Shown here: positions 50,742-58,816 of the stretch, one piece after another | Layout: each line of letters opens with the position of its first letter | How positions within the stretch are numbered: position 1 is the stretch's first letter | Assembly (NCBI RefSeq): GCF_022698165.1 | Contig: NZ_JALDAY010000012.1 | Coordinates: 310,001 to 374,000, forward strand | From: Streptomyces cylindrosporus | GTDB taxonomy: Bacteria; Actinomycetota; Actinomycetes; Streptomycetales; Streptomycetaceae | Direction of reading: 5' to 3' | DNA: 64,000 nt | Program-made: the position numbers and the translations under genes | The notes under the pieces: model-generated | Databases searched by the model: none | The model's input: the letters and a program-made list of their open reading frames with translations, nothing else | What the model was told of the DNA's origin: nothing

Positions 50742-51788
50742 CTAGCCCCGAGGCACCCCCGAAGACCCCCGCACCATCAACTCCCCCCGAACCGTGGCGA
50801 TCCCCCCGGGCGGCGGCTCCTCCCGCCCCATCGCGATCCGCCCGGCCCGTGCCCCCGCCTCCGCCAGCGGCAGCCGTACCGTCGTGAGCGCCGGCACCGC
50901 GTCCACGCTGAACGGCAGGTCGTCGAACCCGGCGACCGAGACGTCCGCCGGGATCCGCAGCCCCGACTCCCGCAGCGCCGCGCAAGCACCCAGCGCCACG
51001 GAGTCGTTCGCCGCCACCACGGCCGTGAGGGACGGGTCCCGGCGGAGCAGCTCCAGCGTCGCCTCGTAACCGGCCTGCCGGTCGTAGCGGCCCCACACCG
51101 TCCACCGCGGGTCCTCCTCGATCCCGGCCGCGGCGAGGGCCGCGCGGTGCCCCTCCAGCCGGTGTCGGGTCGTCGTCCGCTCCTCCGGGCCCGCGATGTA
51201 GCCGAGCCGCCGGTGCCCGAGCCCGATCAGGTGCTCGGTCAGCCGCTGCCCGCCCCCGCGGTTGTCGAAGGTCAGCGCGATCGCACCGGTGTCCGGGGCC
51301 GGCGGCCGCCCGCACAGCACCACCCGCGTCCCGGCCTCCGTCAGCTTCCGCAGCTTCGACGCGACGGCCGCCGCGTGCGGCTCGTTCTCCACGGCCCCAC
51401 CGGTCAGTACGACGGCCGCCGCCCGCTGCCGCTGCAACAGGGTCAGATACGTCAGCTCGCGCTCCGGCGAACCGCCCGTGTTGCACACCACCGCGAGCCG
51501 TTCGCCACCCGCCCGGCCCCCGGGCCCCCCGATCTCCGCCTGGATCGCGCTCGCCATGATCCCGAAGAAGGGGTCGGCGATGTCGTTCACCAGGATCCCG
51601 ACGAGGTCCGAGGTGGCCGCCGCGAGCGCGCTCGCCGGGCCGTTCAGTACGTAGTCCAGCTCGTCGACCGCTTTCAGCACCCGCTCACGGGTGGAGGCCG
51701 CCACGGGATAGTTCCCGTTCAGCACGCGCGACACCGTCGCGGGCGAGACCTGCGCGCGGGCCGCCACGTCCGCCAGGGTCACCGTCAT
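50742..51788 (-). CDS. LacI family transcriptional regulator
   Basis: A 348-residue repressor: HTH LADVAARAQVSPATVSRVLNG, hinge ASALAAATSDLVG, and ligand domain with AVVAANDSVALGACAAL. ATG 51788 has GGAGG upstream. Divergent from the Gfo/Idh oxidoreductase gene with 219 bp between starts, where a LacI-type palindrome (51961-51972) overlaps the downstream edge of a good promoter. It most likely represses the 52008-55149 operon in the absence of a sugar inducer (inference). Confidence 0.92.
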   Translation of the reverse strand: MTVTLADVAARAQVSPATVSRVLNGNYPVAASTRERVLKAVDELDYVLNGPASALAAATSDLVGILVNDIADPFFGIMASAIQAEIGGPGGRAGGERLAVVCNTGGSPERELTYLTLLQRQRAAAVVLTGGAVENEPHAAAVASKLRKLTEAGTRVVLCGRPPAPDTGAIALTFDNRGGGQRLTEHLIGLGHRRLGYIAGPEERTTTRHRLEGHRAALAAAGIEEDPRWTVWGRYDRQAGYEATLELLRRDPSLTAVVAANDSVALGACAALRESGLRIPADVSVAGFDDLPFSVDAVPALTTVRLPLAEAGARAGRIAMGREEPPPGGIATVRGELMVRGSSGVPRG

Positions 51789-51919
51789 CTCGTCGTCCTC
51801 CGGTCGCGCATCGCTTCGTCTTGGGCGGGGCATCCTTGCGGAGGCGTCCCAAGGAGCAGACCATACGGCCCCAGCCCCCCATTGTTCGCCCCCTCGAACA
51901 ACTCGACCCCGTCACAGCC

Positions 51920-51949
51920 TTGTACAGACCACCGCTCAGAGGCTAGCTT
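51920..51949 (+). promoter_or_regulatory. Promoter of the Gfo/DUF993/isomerase operon
   Basis: TTGTAC (51920-51925), an 18-bp spacer and TAGCTT (51944-51949) give a good vegetative-type match; the expected start point is near 51956, just before the palindrome at 51961. Confidence 0.6.
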
Positions 51950-51960
51950 CTTCTTGGATA

Positions 51961-51972
51961 GAAAGCGCTTGC
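51961..51972. promoter_or_regulatory. LacI-type operator
   Basis: GAAAGCGCTTGC is centred on the palindrome AAGCGCTT, with the CG centre typical of LacI-family operators. It lies a few bases past the predicted start point of the downstream operon, and in the intergenic region shared with the divergent LacI gene. Confidence 0.65.
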
Positions 51973-52007
51973 TGCATGGGTGGCTAGGGCGAACGAAGGG
52001 AAAGCAA

Positions 52008-53165
52008 GTGACACGCAAGACGGTGCGTATCGCCATGAACGGCGTGACCGGGCGCATGGGCTACCGCCAGCACCTGGTCCGCTCCATCCTGGCCATCCGT
52101 GAACAGGGCGGCCTCGACCTCGGCGACGGCACCGTGCTGTGGCCCGAGCCGATCCTGGTCGGCCGCCGCGAGCACGCCCTGAAGGCGCTCGCCGAACAGC
52201 ACGGCCTGGCTGCGGAGAACATCTCGACCGACGTCGACGCGGTCCTCGCCGACCCGACCGTCGACATCTACTTCGACGCCCAGGTGACCTCGGCCCGCGA
52301 GGAGGCGATCAAGAAGGCGATCGCCGCGGGCAAGCACATCTACACCGAGAAGCCCACGGCCACCGGCCTGGAGGGCGCCCTTGAGCTGGCGCGCCTGGCG
52401 AACGCCGCCGGCATCAAGCACGGCGTCGTCCAGGACAAGCTCTTCCTCCCCGGCCTGCTCAAGCTCAAGCGCCTGATCGACGGCGGCTTCTTCGGCCGGA
52501 TCCTGTCCGTCCGCGGCGAGTTCGGCTACTGGGTCTTCGAGGGCGACTGGCAGACCGCCCAGCGCCCCTCGTGGAACTACCGCGCCGAGGACGGCGGCGG
52601 CATCGTCGTCGACATGTTCCCGCACTGGGAGTACGTGCTGCACGAGCTGTTCGGCCGGGTGAAGTCCGTCCAGGCCATCGCCACCACCCACATCCCGCAG
52701 CGCTGGGACGAGAACGGCAAGCCCTACGACGCCACCGCCGACGACGCCGCCTACGGCATCTTCGAGCTCGACGGCGGCGCGATCGCCCAGATCAACTCCA
52801 GCTGGGCGGTGCGCGTCAACCGCGACGAGCTCGTGGAGTTCCAGGTCGACGGCACGGAAGGCTCGGCCGTCGCCGGTCTCCGCAACTGCCGTGTCCAGCA
52901 CCGCTCGTCGACACCCAAGCCGGTCTGGAACCCCGACATCCCGGCCACCTACTCCTTCCGCGACCAGTGGCAGGAAGTGCCCGACAACGCCGACTTCGAC
53001 AACGGCTTCAAGGCCCAGTGGGAGCTGTTCCTGCGGCACGTCTACGCCGACGCCCCCTACCACTGGGACCTCCTGGCCGGCGCCCGCGGCGTCCAGCTCG
53101 CCGAACTGGGCCTGAAGTCCTCGGCGGAGGGCGTCCGCGTCGACGTACCGGAGATCCAGCTGTGA
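52008..53165 (+). CDS. Gfo/Idh/MocA family oxidoreductase
   Basis: A 385-residue NAD(P)-dependent sugar-type dehydrogenase. Rossmann start IAMNGVTGRMGYRQHLV (an unusual glycine pattern), catalytic-region EKPTATGLEGALELARLA (EKP motif) and a beta-sheet substrate domain with RGEFGYWVFEGDWQTAQRP. GTG 52008 behind GAAGGG. First gene of a coupled three-gene operon (GTGA overlap with DUF993). Probably oxidises a cyclic or acyclic polyol/keto-sugar whose identity is unknown. Confidence 0.88.
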   Translation: MTRKTVRIAMNGVTGRMGYRQHLVRSILAIREQGGLDLGDGTVLWPEPILVGRREHALKALAEQHGLAAENISTDVDAVLADPTVDIYFDAQVTSAREEAIKKAIAAGKHIYTEKPTATGLEGALELARLANAAGIKHGVVQDKLFLPGLLKLKRLIDGGFFGRILSVRGEFGYWVFEGDWQTAQRPSWNYRAEDGGGIVVDMFPHWEYVLHELFGRVKSVQAIATTHIPQRWDENGKPYDATADDAAYGIFELDGGAIAQINSSWAVRVNRDELVEFQVDGTEGSAVAGLRNCRVQHRSSTPKPVWNPDIPATYSFRDQWQEVPDNADFDNGFKAQWELFLRHVYADAPYHWDLLAGARGVQLAELGLKSSAEGVRVDVPEIQL

Positions 53166-54313
53166 CCATCCAACTCCCGGACTCCACAGGCGCGTTGCGG
53201 ACGTACGAGCCCCGCCCCGAACCCCTCGCCGTCACTCCCGGCACCCCCTTCACCTCTCGTACGGTCTTCTCGGCGGCGCATGTCGTCGCGGACCCCTTCG
53301 CGGACGTGTCGCCCGACTCGCCCGCCGCCGTCGACTGGGACGCCACCCTCGCCTTCCGCCGCCACCTGTGGTCCCACGGGCTCGGCGTCGCGGAGGCGAT
53401 GGACACCGCCCAGCGCGGGATGGGCCTGGACTGGGCGGGCGCGGCCGAGCTGATCCGGCGAAGTGCCGCCGAGGCCAAGGCGGTCGGCGGCCTGATCGCC
53501 TGCGGCGTCGGCACCGACCAGCTCACGGCCGGGTCCTTGGCGGAGGTCCGGGCGGCGTACGAGGAGCAGCTCGCGGTGGTCGAGGAAGCGGGTGCGCAGG
53601 CCATCCTCATGGCCTCCCGCGCGCTGGCTGCCGCGGCCTCCGGCCCCGAGGACTACCTGGAGGTCTACGGCCATCTGCTGCGCCAGGCCGCCGAGCCGGT
53701 GATCCTGCACTGGCTGGGCCCGATGTTCGACCCGGCGCTGGAGGGCTACTGGGGCTCGTCCGACCTGGACGCGGCCACCGACACCTTCCTGGAGGTCATC
53801 GCCGCCCACCCCGACAAGGTCGACGGCATCAAGGTCTCCCTCCTCGACGCCCAGCGCGAGATCGACCTGCGCCGCCGCCTCCCGCAGGGCGTGCGCTGCT
53901 ACACCGGCGACGACTTCAACTACCCCGAGCTGATCGCGGGCGACGAGCAGGGCTTCAGCCACGCCCTGCTCGGCATCTTCGACCCGCTGGGCCCGCTGGC
54001 GGCAGAGGCGGTACGGGTCCTCGACACAGGGAACGCTGTCGGCTTCCGTGAACTCCTCGACCCCACAGTCGAGTTGTCCCGCCACCTCTTCCAGACCCCG
54101 ACCCGCTTCTACAAGACAGGCGTCGTGTTCCTCGCCTGGCTCGCGGGCCACCAGTCGCACTTCACCATGGTCGGCGGCCTCCAGTCGGCCCGCTCCCTCC
54201 CGCACTTCGCCCGCGCCTACGAACTCGCCGACGGACTGGGCCTGTTCCCGGACCCGAAGCTGGCCGAGGAGCGGATGAAGAACCTCCTCGCCCTGTACGG
54301 AGTGACCCAGTGA
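53162..54313 (+). CDS. DUF993 dihydrodipicolinate-synthase-like aldolase family protein
   Basis: A 383-residue protein of the DUF993 branch of the class I aldolase/DHDPS superfamily. Segments include LAFRRHLWSHGLGVAEAMD, LIACGVGTDQLT, VILHWLGPMFDP (barrel strand), VDGIKVSLLDAQ, where Lys of the GIKVS motif is the probable Schiff-base residue, and RCYTGDDFNYPELI. Suggested role: retro-aldol cleavage of a modified sugar acid. GTG overlaps the preceding stop by 4 bp. Residue assignment is inference. Confidence 0.82.
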   Translation: MTIQLPDSTGALRTYEPRPEPLAVTPGTPFTSRTVFSAAHVVADPFADVSPDSPAAVDWDATLAFRRHLWSHGLGVAEAMDTAQRGMGLDWAGAAELIRRSAAEAKAVGGLIACGVGTDQLTAGSLAEVRAAYEEQLAVVEEAGAQAILMASRALAAAASGPEDYLEVYGHLLRQAAEPVILHWLGPMFDPALEGYWGSSDLDAATDTFLEVIAAHPDKVDGIKVSLLDAQREIDLRRRLPQGVRCYTGDDFNYPELIAGDEQGFSHALLGIFDPLGPLAAEAVRVLDTGNAVGFRELLDPTVELSRHLFQTPTRFYKTGVVFLAWLAGHQSHFTMVGGLQSARSLPHFARAYELADGLGLFPDPKLAEERMKNLLALYGVTQ

Positions 54314-55149
54314 CCGTTGCCGGAGACCTCGCCCGCTTCTCCGTCAACCAGATGACGGTGAAGCAGCTGTCGATGCCCGAACTGGTCGACGCCTGCCTGG
54401 AGTTCGGCGTCCCCGGCGTGGGCCTGTGGCGCGAACCCGTCCAGGCGTACGGCGTGGAGGCGACCGCCAAGCTGGTCCGCGACGCGGGCCTGGCGGTGAC
54501 GACCCTGTGCCGCGGCGGCTTCTTCACGGCGATCGACCCGGCCGAGCGGGCGGCGGCCGTCGCCGACAACCGCCGCGCGATCGACGAGGCGGCGACGCTG
54601 GGCACGCAGGTGCTGGTCCTGGTGTCCGGGGGCCTGCCCGCCGGCTCCAAGGACCTGCACGGCGCGCGGGAACGCATCGCCGACGCGCTGGCGGAGCTGG
54701 GCCCGTACGCGGAGGAGCGCGGCGTGAAGCTGGCCATCGAGCCGCTCCACCCGATGTACGCCGCCGACCGCTGCGTGGTCTCCACCCTCACCCAGGCCCT
54801 CGACCTGGCGGAACGCTTCCCCGCCCACCAGGTCGGCGTCACCGTGGACACGTACCACATCTGGTGGGACGACAACGCGCCCGCGCAGATCGCCCGGGCC
54901 GGCGCGGGCGGCCGTATCCACACCTTCCAACTCGCCGACTGGACCACCCCGTTGCCCGAGGGCGTGCTCAACGGCCGCGGGCAGATCGGCGACGGCTCGA
55001 TCGACATGCGGGAGTGGAAGGGGTACGTGGAGGCGGCCGGCTACACCGGCCCCATCGAGGTCGAACTCTTCAACGACGCCCTGTGGGCACGGGACGGCCG
55101 CGAGGTTCTCGCGGAGACGGCCCGCCGCTTCGTGGAGCACGCCGTCTAA
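54310..55149 (+). CDS. Sugar phosphate isomerase/epimerase (IolE/Hyi-like TIM barrel)
   Basis: A 279-residue xylose-isomerase-like barrel: FSVNQMTVKQLSMPELVD start, metal-ligand region LAIEPLHPMYAADRCVV (E), VTVDTYHIWWDDN (D and H), and IEVELFNDALW (E). GTG overlaps the DUF993 stop (GTGA). Completes the LacI-regulated operon, which ends in a terminator. Likely isomerises or epimerises an intermediate between the oxidoreductase and aldolase steps. Confidence 0.87.
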   Translation: MTVAGDLARFSVNQMTVKQLSMPELVDACLEFGVPGVGLWREPVQAYGVEATAKLVRDAGLAVTTLCRGGFFTAIDPAERAAAVADNRRAIDEAATLGTQVLVLVSGGLPAGSKDLHGARERIADALAELGPYAEERGVKLAIEPLHPMYAADRCVVSTLTQALDLAERFPAHQVGVTVDTYHIWWDDNAPAQIARAGAGGRIHTFQLADWTTPLPEGVLNGRGQIGDGSIDMREWKGYVEAAGYTGPIEVELFNDALWARDGREVLAETARRFVEHAV

Positions 55150-55172
55150 CCCCGGCTCCACCACGGTCCTCC

Positions 55173-55202
55173 GCCCCGCACCGAACCTGACCGGTGCGGG
55201 GC
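55173..55202 (+). terminator. Terminator of the Gfo/DUF993/isomerase operon
   Basis: 11-bp stem GCCCCGCACCG / CGGTGCGGGGC with an 8-base loop, 24 bp past the stop of the isomerase gene. The following bases are GGGGTCATTT. Confidence 0.8.
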
Positions 55203-55433
55203 GGGGTCATTTGTGAGGACACCTTCACACAGGTCCCGCTAATCAATGCAGTTCAAGGCCTGTCGGCATATCCGAATTCCTGTGATTGTGCTGTCAATTC
55301 AATTTTTTCTAACCATAGGGAACCGACCCTGACCTGCGTGTGTCTATAGGATCAGGCTCGCCGCAGGGGCCAGGCAAAAGGCTTGGAAAATGCGGTGGAA
55401 TTGCCATCCCTATTCACGCACGAGGAGTTCTCT

Positions 55434-55790
55434 GTGAACGTACGTATTGCAGCCGTCGCCGTTCTCTCCGCCGCCGCGGTCGCGACCGGGGCCACCGCCG
55501 CCGTCGCCGCGCCGGCGCCCGCGCCGTCCATCACCCTCAAGGCCAGCAAGACCGGCGTCAAGCTGGGCGACATCGTCACCTTCACCGGCAAGACCACCGG
55601 TGTGAAGGAAGGCAGCAAGGTGACCCTCCAGGTCAAGGACGGCAAGAAGTGGGTGGCCCTGCCGGTCACCACCAAGGTCAAGAAGAGCGCCTACAAGCTC
55701 ACCGACAAGTTCGAGAAGAAGGGCGTCGAGGTCCTGCGCGTCAAGGACGGCGCCACGGTCTCCAAGACGGTGACGATCACCGTCAAGTGA
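55434..55790 (+). CDS. Small secreted protein, Ig/beta-sandwich-like, unknown function
   Basis: A 118-residue exported protein. GTG 55434 follows GAGGAG; signal peptide VNVRIAAVAVLSAAAVATG cleaved near VAAPAP (about 28). The mature part is Lys/Thr/Val-rich with alternating strands (SITLKASKTGVKLGDIVTF, GKTTGVKEGSKVTLQV), suggesting an Ig-like domain. No cysteines in the mature part. The 200 bp upstream is unusually AT-rich for this genome, as if promoter-rich. Terminator immediately downstream. Function unknown. Confidence 0.78.
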   Translation: MNVRIAAVAVLSAAAVATGATAAVAAPAPAPSITLKASKTGVKLGDIVTFTGKTTGVKEGSKVTLQVKDGKKWVALPVTTKVKKSAYKLTDKFEKKGVEVLRVKDGATVSKTVTITVK

Positions 55791-55822
55791 CGGCGACGAC
55801 CGCTCGCTGAGACCCCATGAAC

Positions 55823-55857
55823 CCTGCCCCACCCCGTCCGATCCGGGGTGGGGCAGG
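55823..55857 (+). terminator. Terminator of the small secreted protein gene
   Basis: Perfect 13-bp stem CCTGCCCCACCCC / GGGGTGGGGCAGG with a 9-base loop, 33 bp past the stop. Confidence 0.85.
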
Positions 55858-55928
55858 CTCATAGATTGTCCTGCACAGTCCTGCATATTCGCTGGACCCG
55901 CCCAGGGACGTATGCAGAATGTGATCTC

Positions 55929-56750
55929 GTGACCCTCGGACCCGTTGCCGCCCTGTACCGCTATCCCGTGAAGTCCATGCTCGGCGAGCGGCTCGACGCC
56001 GTCGGGATCACCGGCCGCGGCCTGACGGGCGACCGCGGGTACGCGCTGCTGGACGAGGAGACGGGCAAGGTGGCGAGCGCCAAGTCCCCGCGCCTGTGGC
56101 GGCAGTTGCTCACCTGCACGGCGACGCTCACACCGACGGGCCCGCGCATCACGACCCCGGACGGCACCGAACTCCCGGACGCCGACGCCCTCTCCGTCCT
56201 CCTCGGCCGCAAGGTCGCCCTCACCGACGTACCCCCACCGGGCGGCGAGCTGGACCGCTCCCGCCCCGACGAGGTCCTGGCGGCGGGCCCGGACGCCCAG
56301 GTCGCCGCGGACATCGTCCGGTTCGGCTCGGCGTCCCCGCCCGGCACGTTCTTCGACTTCGCGCCGGTCCACCTGATCACGACGTCCACGCTGGCACGGA
56401 TCGCCGAGCTGAGCCCCGGGGGAACGGCGGAAGCGGCCCGCTACCGCCCCAACCTGCTCATCGACACGGGCGGGACGGACGGCAGCGGCTTCGTGGAACA
56501 CACCTGGGTGGGCCAAGAGCTGCACATCGGCGAGGAGTTGACCCTCCGCGTCATCGCCTCGACCCCGCGCTGCGCCGTCCCCACCCTGGCCCACGGCCAC
56601 CTCCCCCGAGACCCGGACGCCCTGCGCGTCCTGGCCCACCACAACCGGGTGCCGGCACTTCCGGGGCGGGCGGCGGAGCCGTGCGCGGGGGTGTATGCGC
56701 AGGTGGTGCGGGGTGGGTGGGTGCGGGAGGGTGACGCGGTGCGAATCTGA
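55929..56750 (+). CDS. MOSC domain-containing protein
   Basis: A 273-residue protein: MOSC N-terminal beta-barrel (ALYRYPVKSMLGERLDAVGI, GLTGDRGYALLDEETGK) and MOSC domain with YRPNLLIDTGG and TPRCAVPTLA, whose Cys is the predicted sulfur- or molybdenum-cofactor-linked residue. Related to YcbX and the C-terminal part of molybdenum cofactor sulfurase. Probably handles sulfur or N-hydroxylated compounds. GTG 55929 (VTLGPVAALYRYP) fits the family start. Confidence 0.87.
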   Translation: MTLGPVAALYRYPVKSMLGERLDAVGITGRGLTGDRGYALLDEETGKVASAKSPRLWRQLLTCTATLTPTGPRITTPDGTELPDADALSVLLGRKVALTDVPPPGGELDRSRPDEVLAAGPDAQVAADIVRFGSASPPGTFFDFAPVHLITTSTLARIAELSPGGTAEAARYRPNLLIDTGGTDGSGFVEHTWVGQELHIGEELTLRVIASTPRCAVPTLAHGHLPRDPDALRVLAHHNRVPALPGRAAEPCAGVYAQVVRGGWVREGDAVRI

Positions 56751-56789
56751 GTACCGGGCTGGGTGGGGTTTTGCCGACGGGCCCCGTCC

Positions 56790-58802
56790 TCAACTGCCCC
56801 GTACCGCCGCCCTGCGAAGCGCCTCCGCGCCCAGTTCGAGGGTGGCCTCGCGGGTGGCCGCGGCGAGCAGGTCTGTGTGGATGGGGCCGCCGGCGGCGAG
56901 GTGGCGGTCGTACGGCAGGACGACGACGCTGACGCCTGTCTCCTTGAGGTGCGCGCGGGCCGCCTTCACGTCCAGGGTCATGTCGGGGGAGTGGGCGGTG
57001 AGGGCGACGACGGTCGTGGAGAGGGCGGAGTGGGGCAACTGGCCGAGCCAGTCGAGGACTTGCCGGGTGCCGCCGACGCCCTCGGCGGTCGTGGGGGCGA
57101 CCACGATCCGGGCGTGGGCGGTGTCCATCGCGGTACGGGCGACCTCGCCGGGCAGGGTCTCGCAGTCGACGACGGTGACGGCGAAGTACCGGCGCAGGGC
57201 GAGCGTCACGGTCCGGTACGTCCGTACGTCGAGAGGCGCGCCGACTCGTCCCTGGCTGGCGGGCAGTAGCCACCCGCCATTGGACACGGGCACCAAATAG
57301 CCGATGACGTCGGTGAGTTGCATGGCCGGGGTGAGGATCCGGGCGAGGTCGGCACACGACCAGCGGACCGACTCGGCGCCCATCCGCACCGGCAGCGTGC
57401 CGAGCGCGGCGTCGGCCTCCAGGGTGAGCACCGGATCGTGCCGGTAGTGGTTGAAGGTACGGCCGAGCAGCGCGGCGACGGTCGACTTGCCGACGCCACC
57501 GCGGATGGAGGTGACGGCGACGACCCGCCCGGTAGCCAAGGGTTGCTGCAACTCCCGCGCGACACGGGTCTGTTCGGCCACGTCCTGAGAGACGGAGGAG
57601 GTGAGCCGCCGGAGCGTACGTCCGGTGCGGTGGGCGAGCGAGTCCCCGTGCTGGGGGCGCCCGAGGGCGACGGCCAGGCGGGGGTCGAGGGTGGGGACGG
57701 ATTCGGGGGAGGGGAGGGAGGGGGGTTGGGGTGAGGTTCGGGGGATGTGGGTGCGGGGAGGGGGAGTGGGGCTGGGGTGCGGGGGAGCGGGGGTTGCTGG
57801 AGCCGGGTACGGGGATGCGGGGCCTGCTGGGGTGTGGGCTGGGCGCGCGGGTGTGTCGGCCACGGCGAGGGGAGCCACGGGAGGCGGGCCGAGCGGCGCG
57901 GTGGGGGCGGCTGCGGAGGGCGCGGGGACGGCGGGTGCCGGAGGCGGGAGCGGGTAGCCCGTGTCGAGCGCGGCAGGGGTGGGCTGCGCGGGGTGGGGGG
58001 CCGACGCGACGACGGGAGGGAGAGGCGCGGGTACGGCGTAGGGACTGGTGACGGGACTGGTCTGCTCGGCGGCGTCTGAGGCAGACGGGAGCGGCGCACG
58101 TCCGGCGAGGGACCCGTCCTGCTCGGCGACCGGCCCGGCTTGTTCCGTGTTCGGCCTGTCCTGCTTGGCGATCGGTCCGGCCTGTCCTGTGATCGGCCCG
58201 GCCTGCTCTGCGACCGCCCCGGCCTGCCCGGTGTTCGGCCCGGCCTGCTCGGCGTTCCGCTCGGCCTGTTCCGCGAGCACCCCGGCTTGTTCCGTGTTCG
58301 GCCTGTCCTGCTTGGCGATCGGTCCGGCCTGTCCCGTGATCGGCCCGGCCAGCTCTGCGACTGCCCCGGCCTGCTCGGTGTTCGGCTCGGTCTGCTCCGC
58401 CATGGGCCCGGTCTGCCCCGCGACCGCCGTGGCCTCCCCCGCGACCGCCCCGGCCTGCTCGGCGATCCGCCCAGCCTGTTCCACGGCCGTCCCGGCCTGT
58501 TCCGCGATGGCTCCGGCCCGTTCCGCCACCGCCCCGCCCTGTTCCGCGACTGCCCCCTCCCACTCCCCAGCCCCAGACGCCTTCGCCAGCCCCGGCGTCG
58601 GCTCACTCGCGGGCTCAGGAAGCTCCGGGCCCTCGGCCTCCTTGGCCCCCTCGGCCCCCTCCATCCGCACCGAGGCCCCGCCCGCCCCCAACTCCCCCAA
58701 CTCCCCCAGTTCCCGCAGCACTTCCAGCTGCCAGTCGTCGCCGCTCCGCCAGTTGCCGTTGCCGCCGCCCTGCCGCTCCCGCTCCCCCTGCTCCGCACTC
58801 AT
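56790..58802 (-). CDS. MinD/ParA-like ATPase with heptad-repeat and Pro-rich N-terminus (type VII secretion-linked)
   Basis: A 670-residue protein. Residues 1-85 are charged; 86-232 are 21 consecutive seven-residue units (consensus AEQAGxx); about 235-395 is Pro/Ala-rich. The C-terminal MinD-like domain (about 415-670) has Walker A RGGVGKST (K439), with Arg where MinD has a signature Lys, VVDCETLPG and VLPYDRHLAAGG. Long disordered N-terminus plus MinD domain next to EccD is the EspI/SCO5717-like arrangement in type VII secretion loci; the role there is regulatory or chaperone-like. 14 bp after the eccD stop. Confidence 0.82.
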   Translation of the reverse strand: MSAEQGERERQGGGNGNWRSGDDWQLEVLRELGELGELGAGGASVRMEGAEGAKEAEGPELPEPASEPTPGLAKASGAGEWEGAVAEQGGAVAERAGAIAEQAGTAVEQAGRIAEQAGAVAGEATAVAGQTGPMAEQTEPNTEQAGAVAELAGPITGQAGPIAKQDRPNTEQAGVLAEQAERNAEQAGPNTGQAGAVAEQAGPITGQAGPIAKQDRPNTEQAGPVAEQDGSLAGRAPLPSASDAAEQTSPVTSPYAVPAPLPPVVASAPHPAQPTPAALDTGYPLPPPAPAVPAPSAAAPTAPLGPPPVAPLAVADTPARPAHTPAGPASPYPAPATPAPPHPSPTPPPRTHIPRTSPQPPSLPSPESVPTLDPRLAVALGRPQHGDSLAHRTGRTLRRLTSSVSQDVAEQTRVARELQQPLATGRVVAVTSIRGGVGKSTVAALLGRTFNHYRHDPVLTLEADAALGTLPVRMGAESVRWSCADLARILTPAMQLTDVIGYLVPVSNGGWLLPASQGRVGAPLDVRTYRTVTLALRRYFAVTVVDCETLPGEVARTAMDTAHARIVVAPTTAEGVGGTRQVLDWLGQLPHSALSTTVVALTAHSPDMTLDVKAARAHLKETGVSVVVLPYDRHLAAGGPIHTDLLAAATREATLELGAEALRRAAVRGS
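58107..58547 (-). repeat. 21-bp minisatellite encoding 21 heptads
   Basis: Within the MinD-like gene, the coding DNA repeats with a 21-bp period across 441 bp. A segment of about 115 bp starting near 58134 recurs almost identically 147 bp later (58281), seven heptads away, showing unequal duplication. The encoded units are (A/T)-(E/G)-Q-A-G-x-x. Confidence 0.85.
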
Positions 58803-58816
58803 GCCGTCCCCGCCCC

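Noticed and set aside
58107..58547. Repeat cluster considered as a CRISPR array
   Set aside because: Repeats are contiguous 21-bp units in frame with a coding sequence and have no unique spacers.
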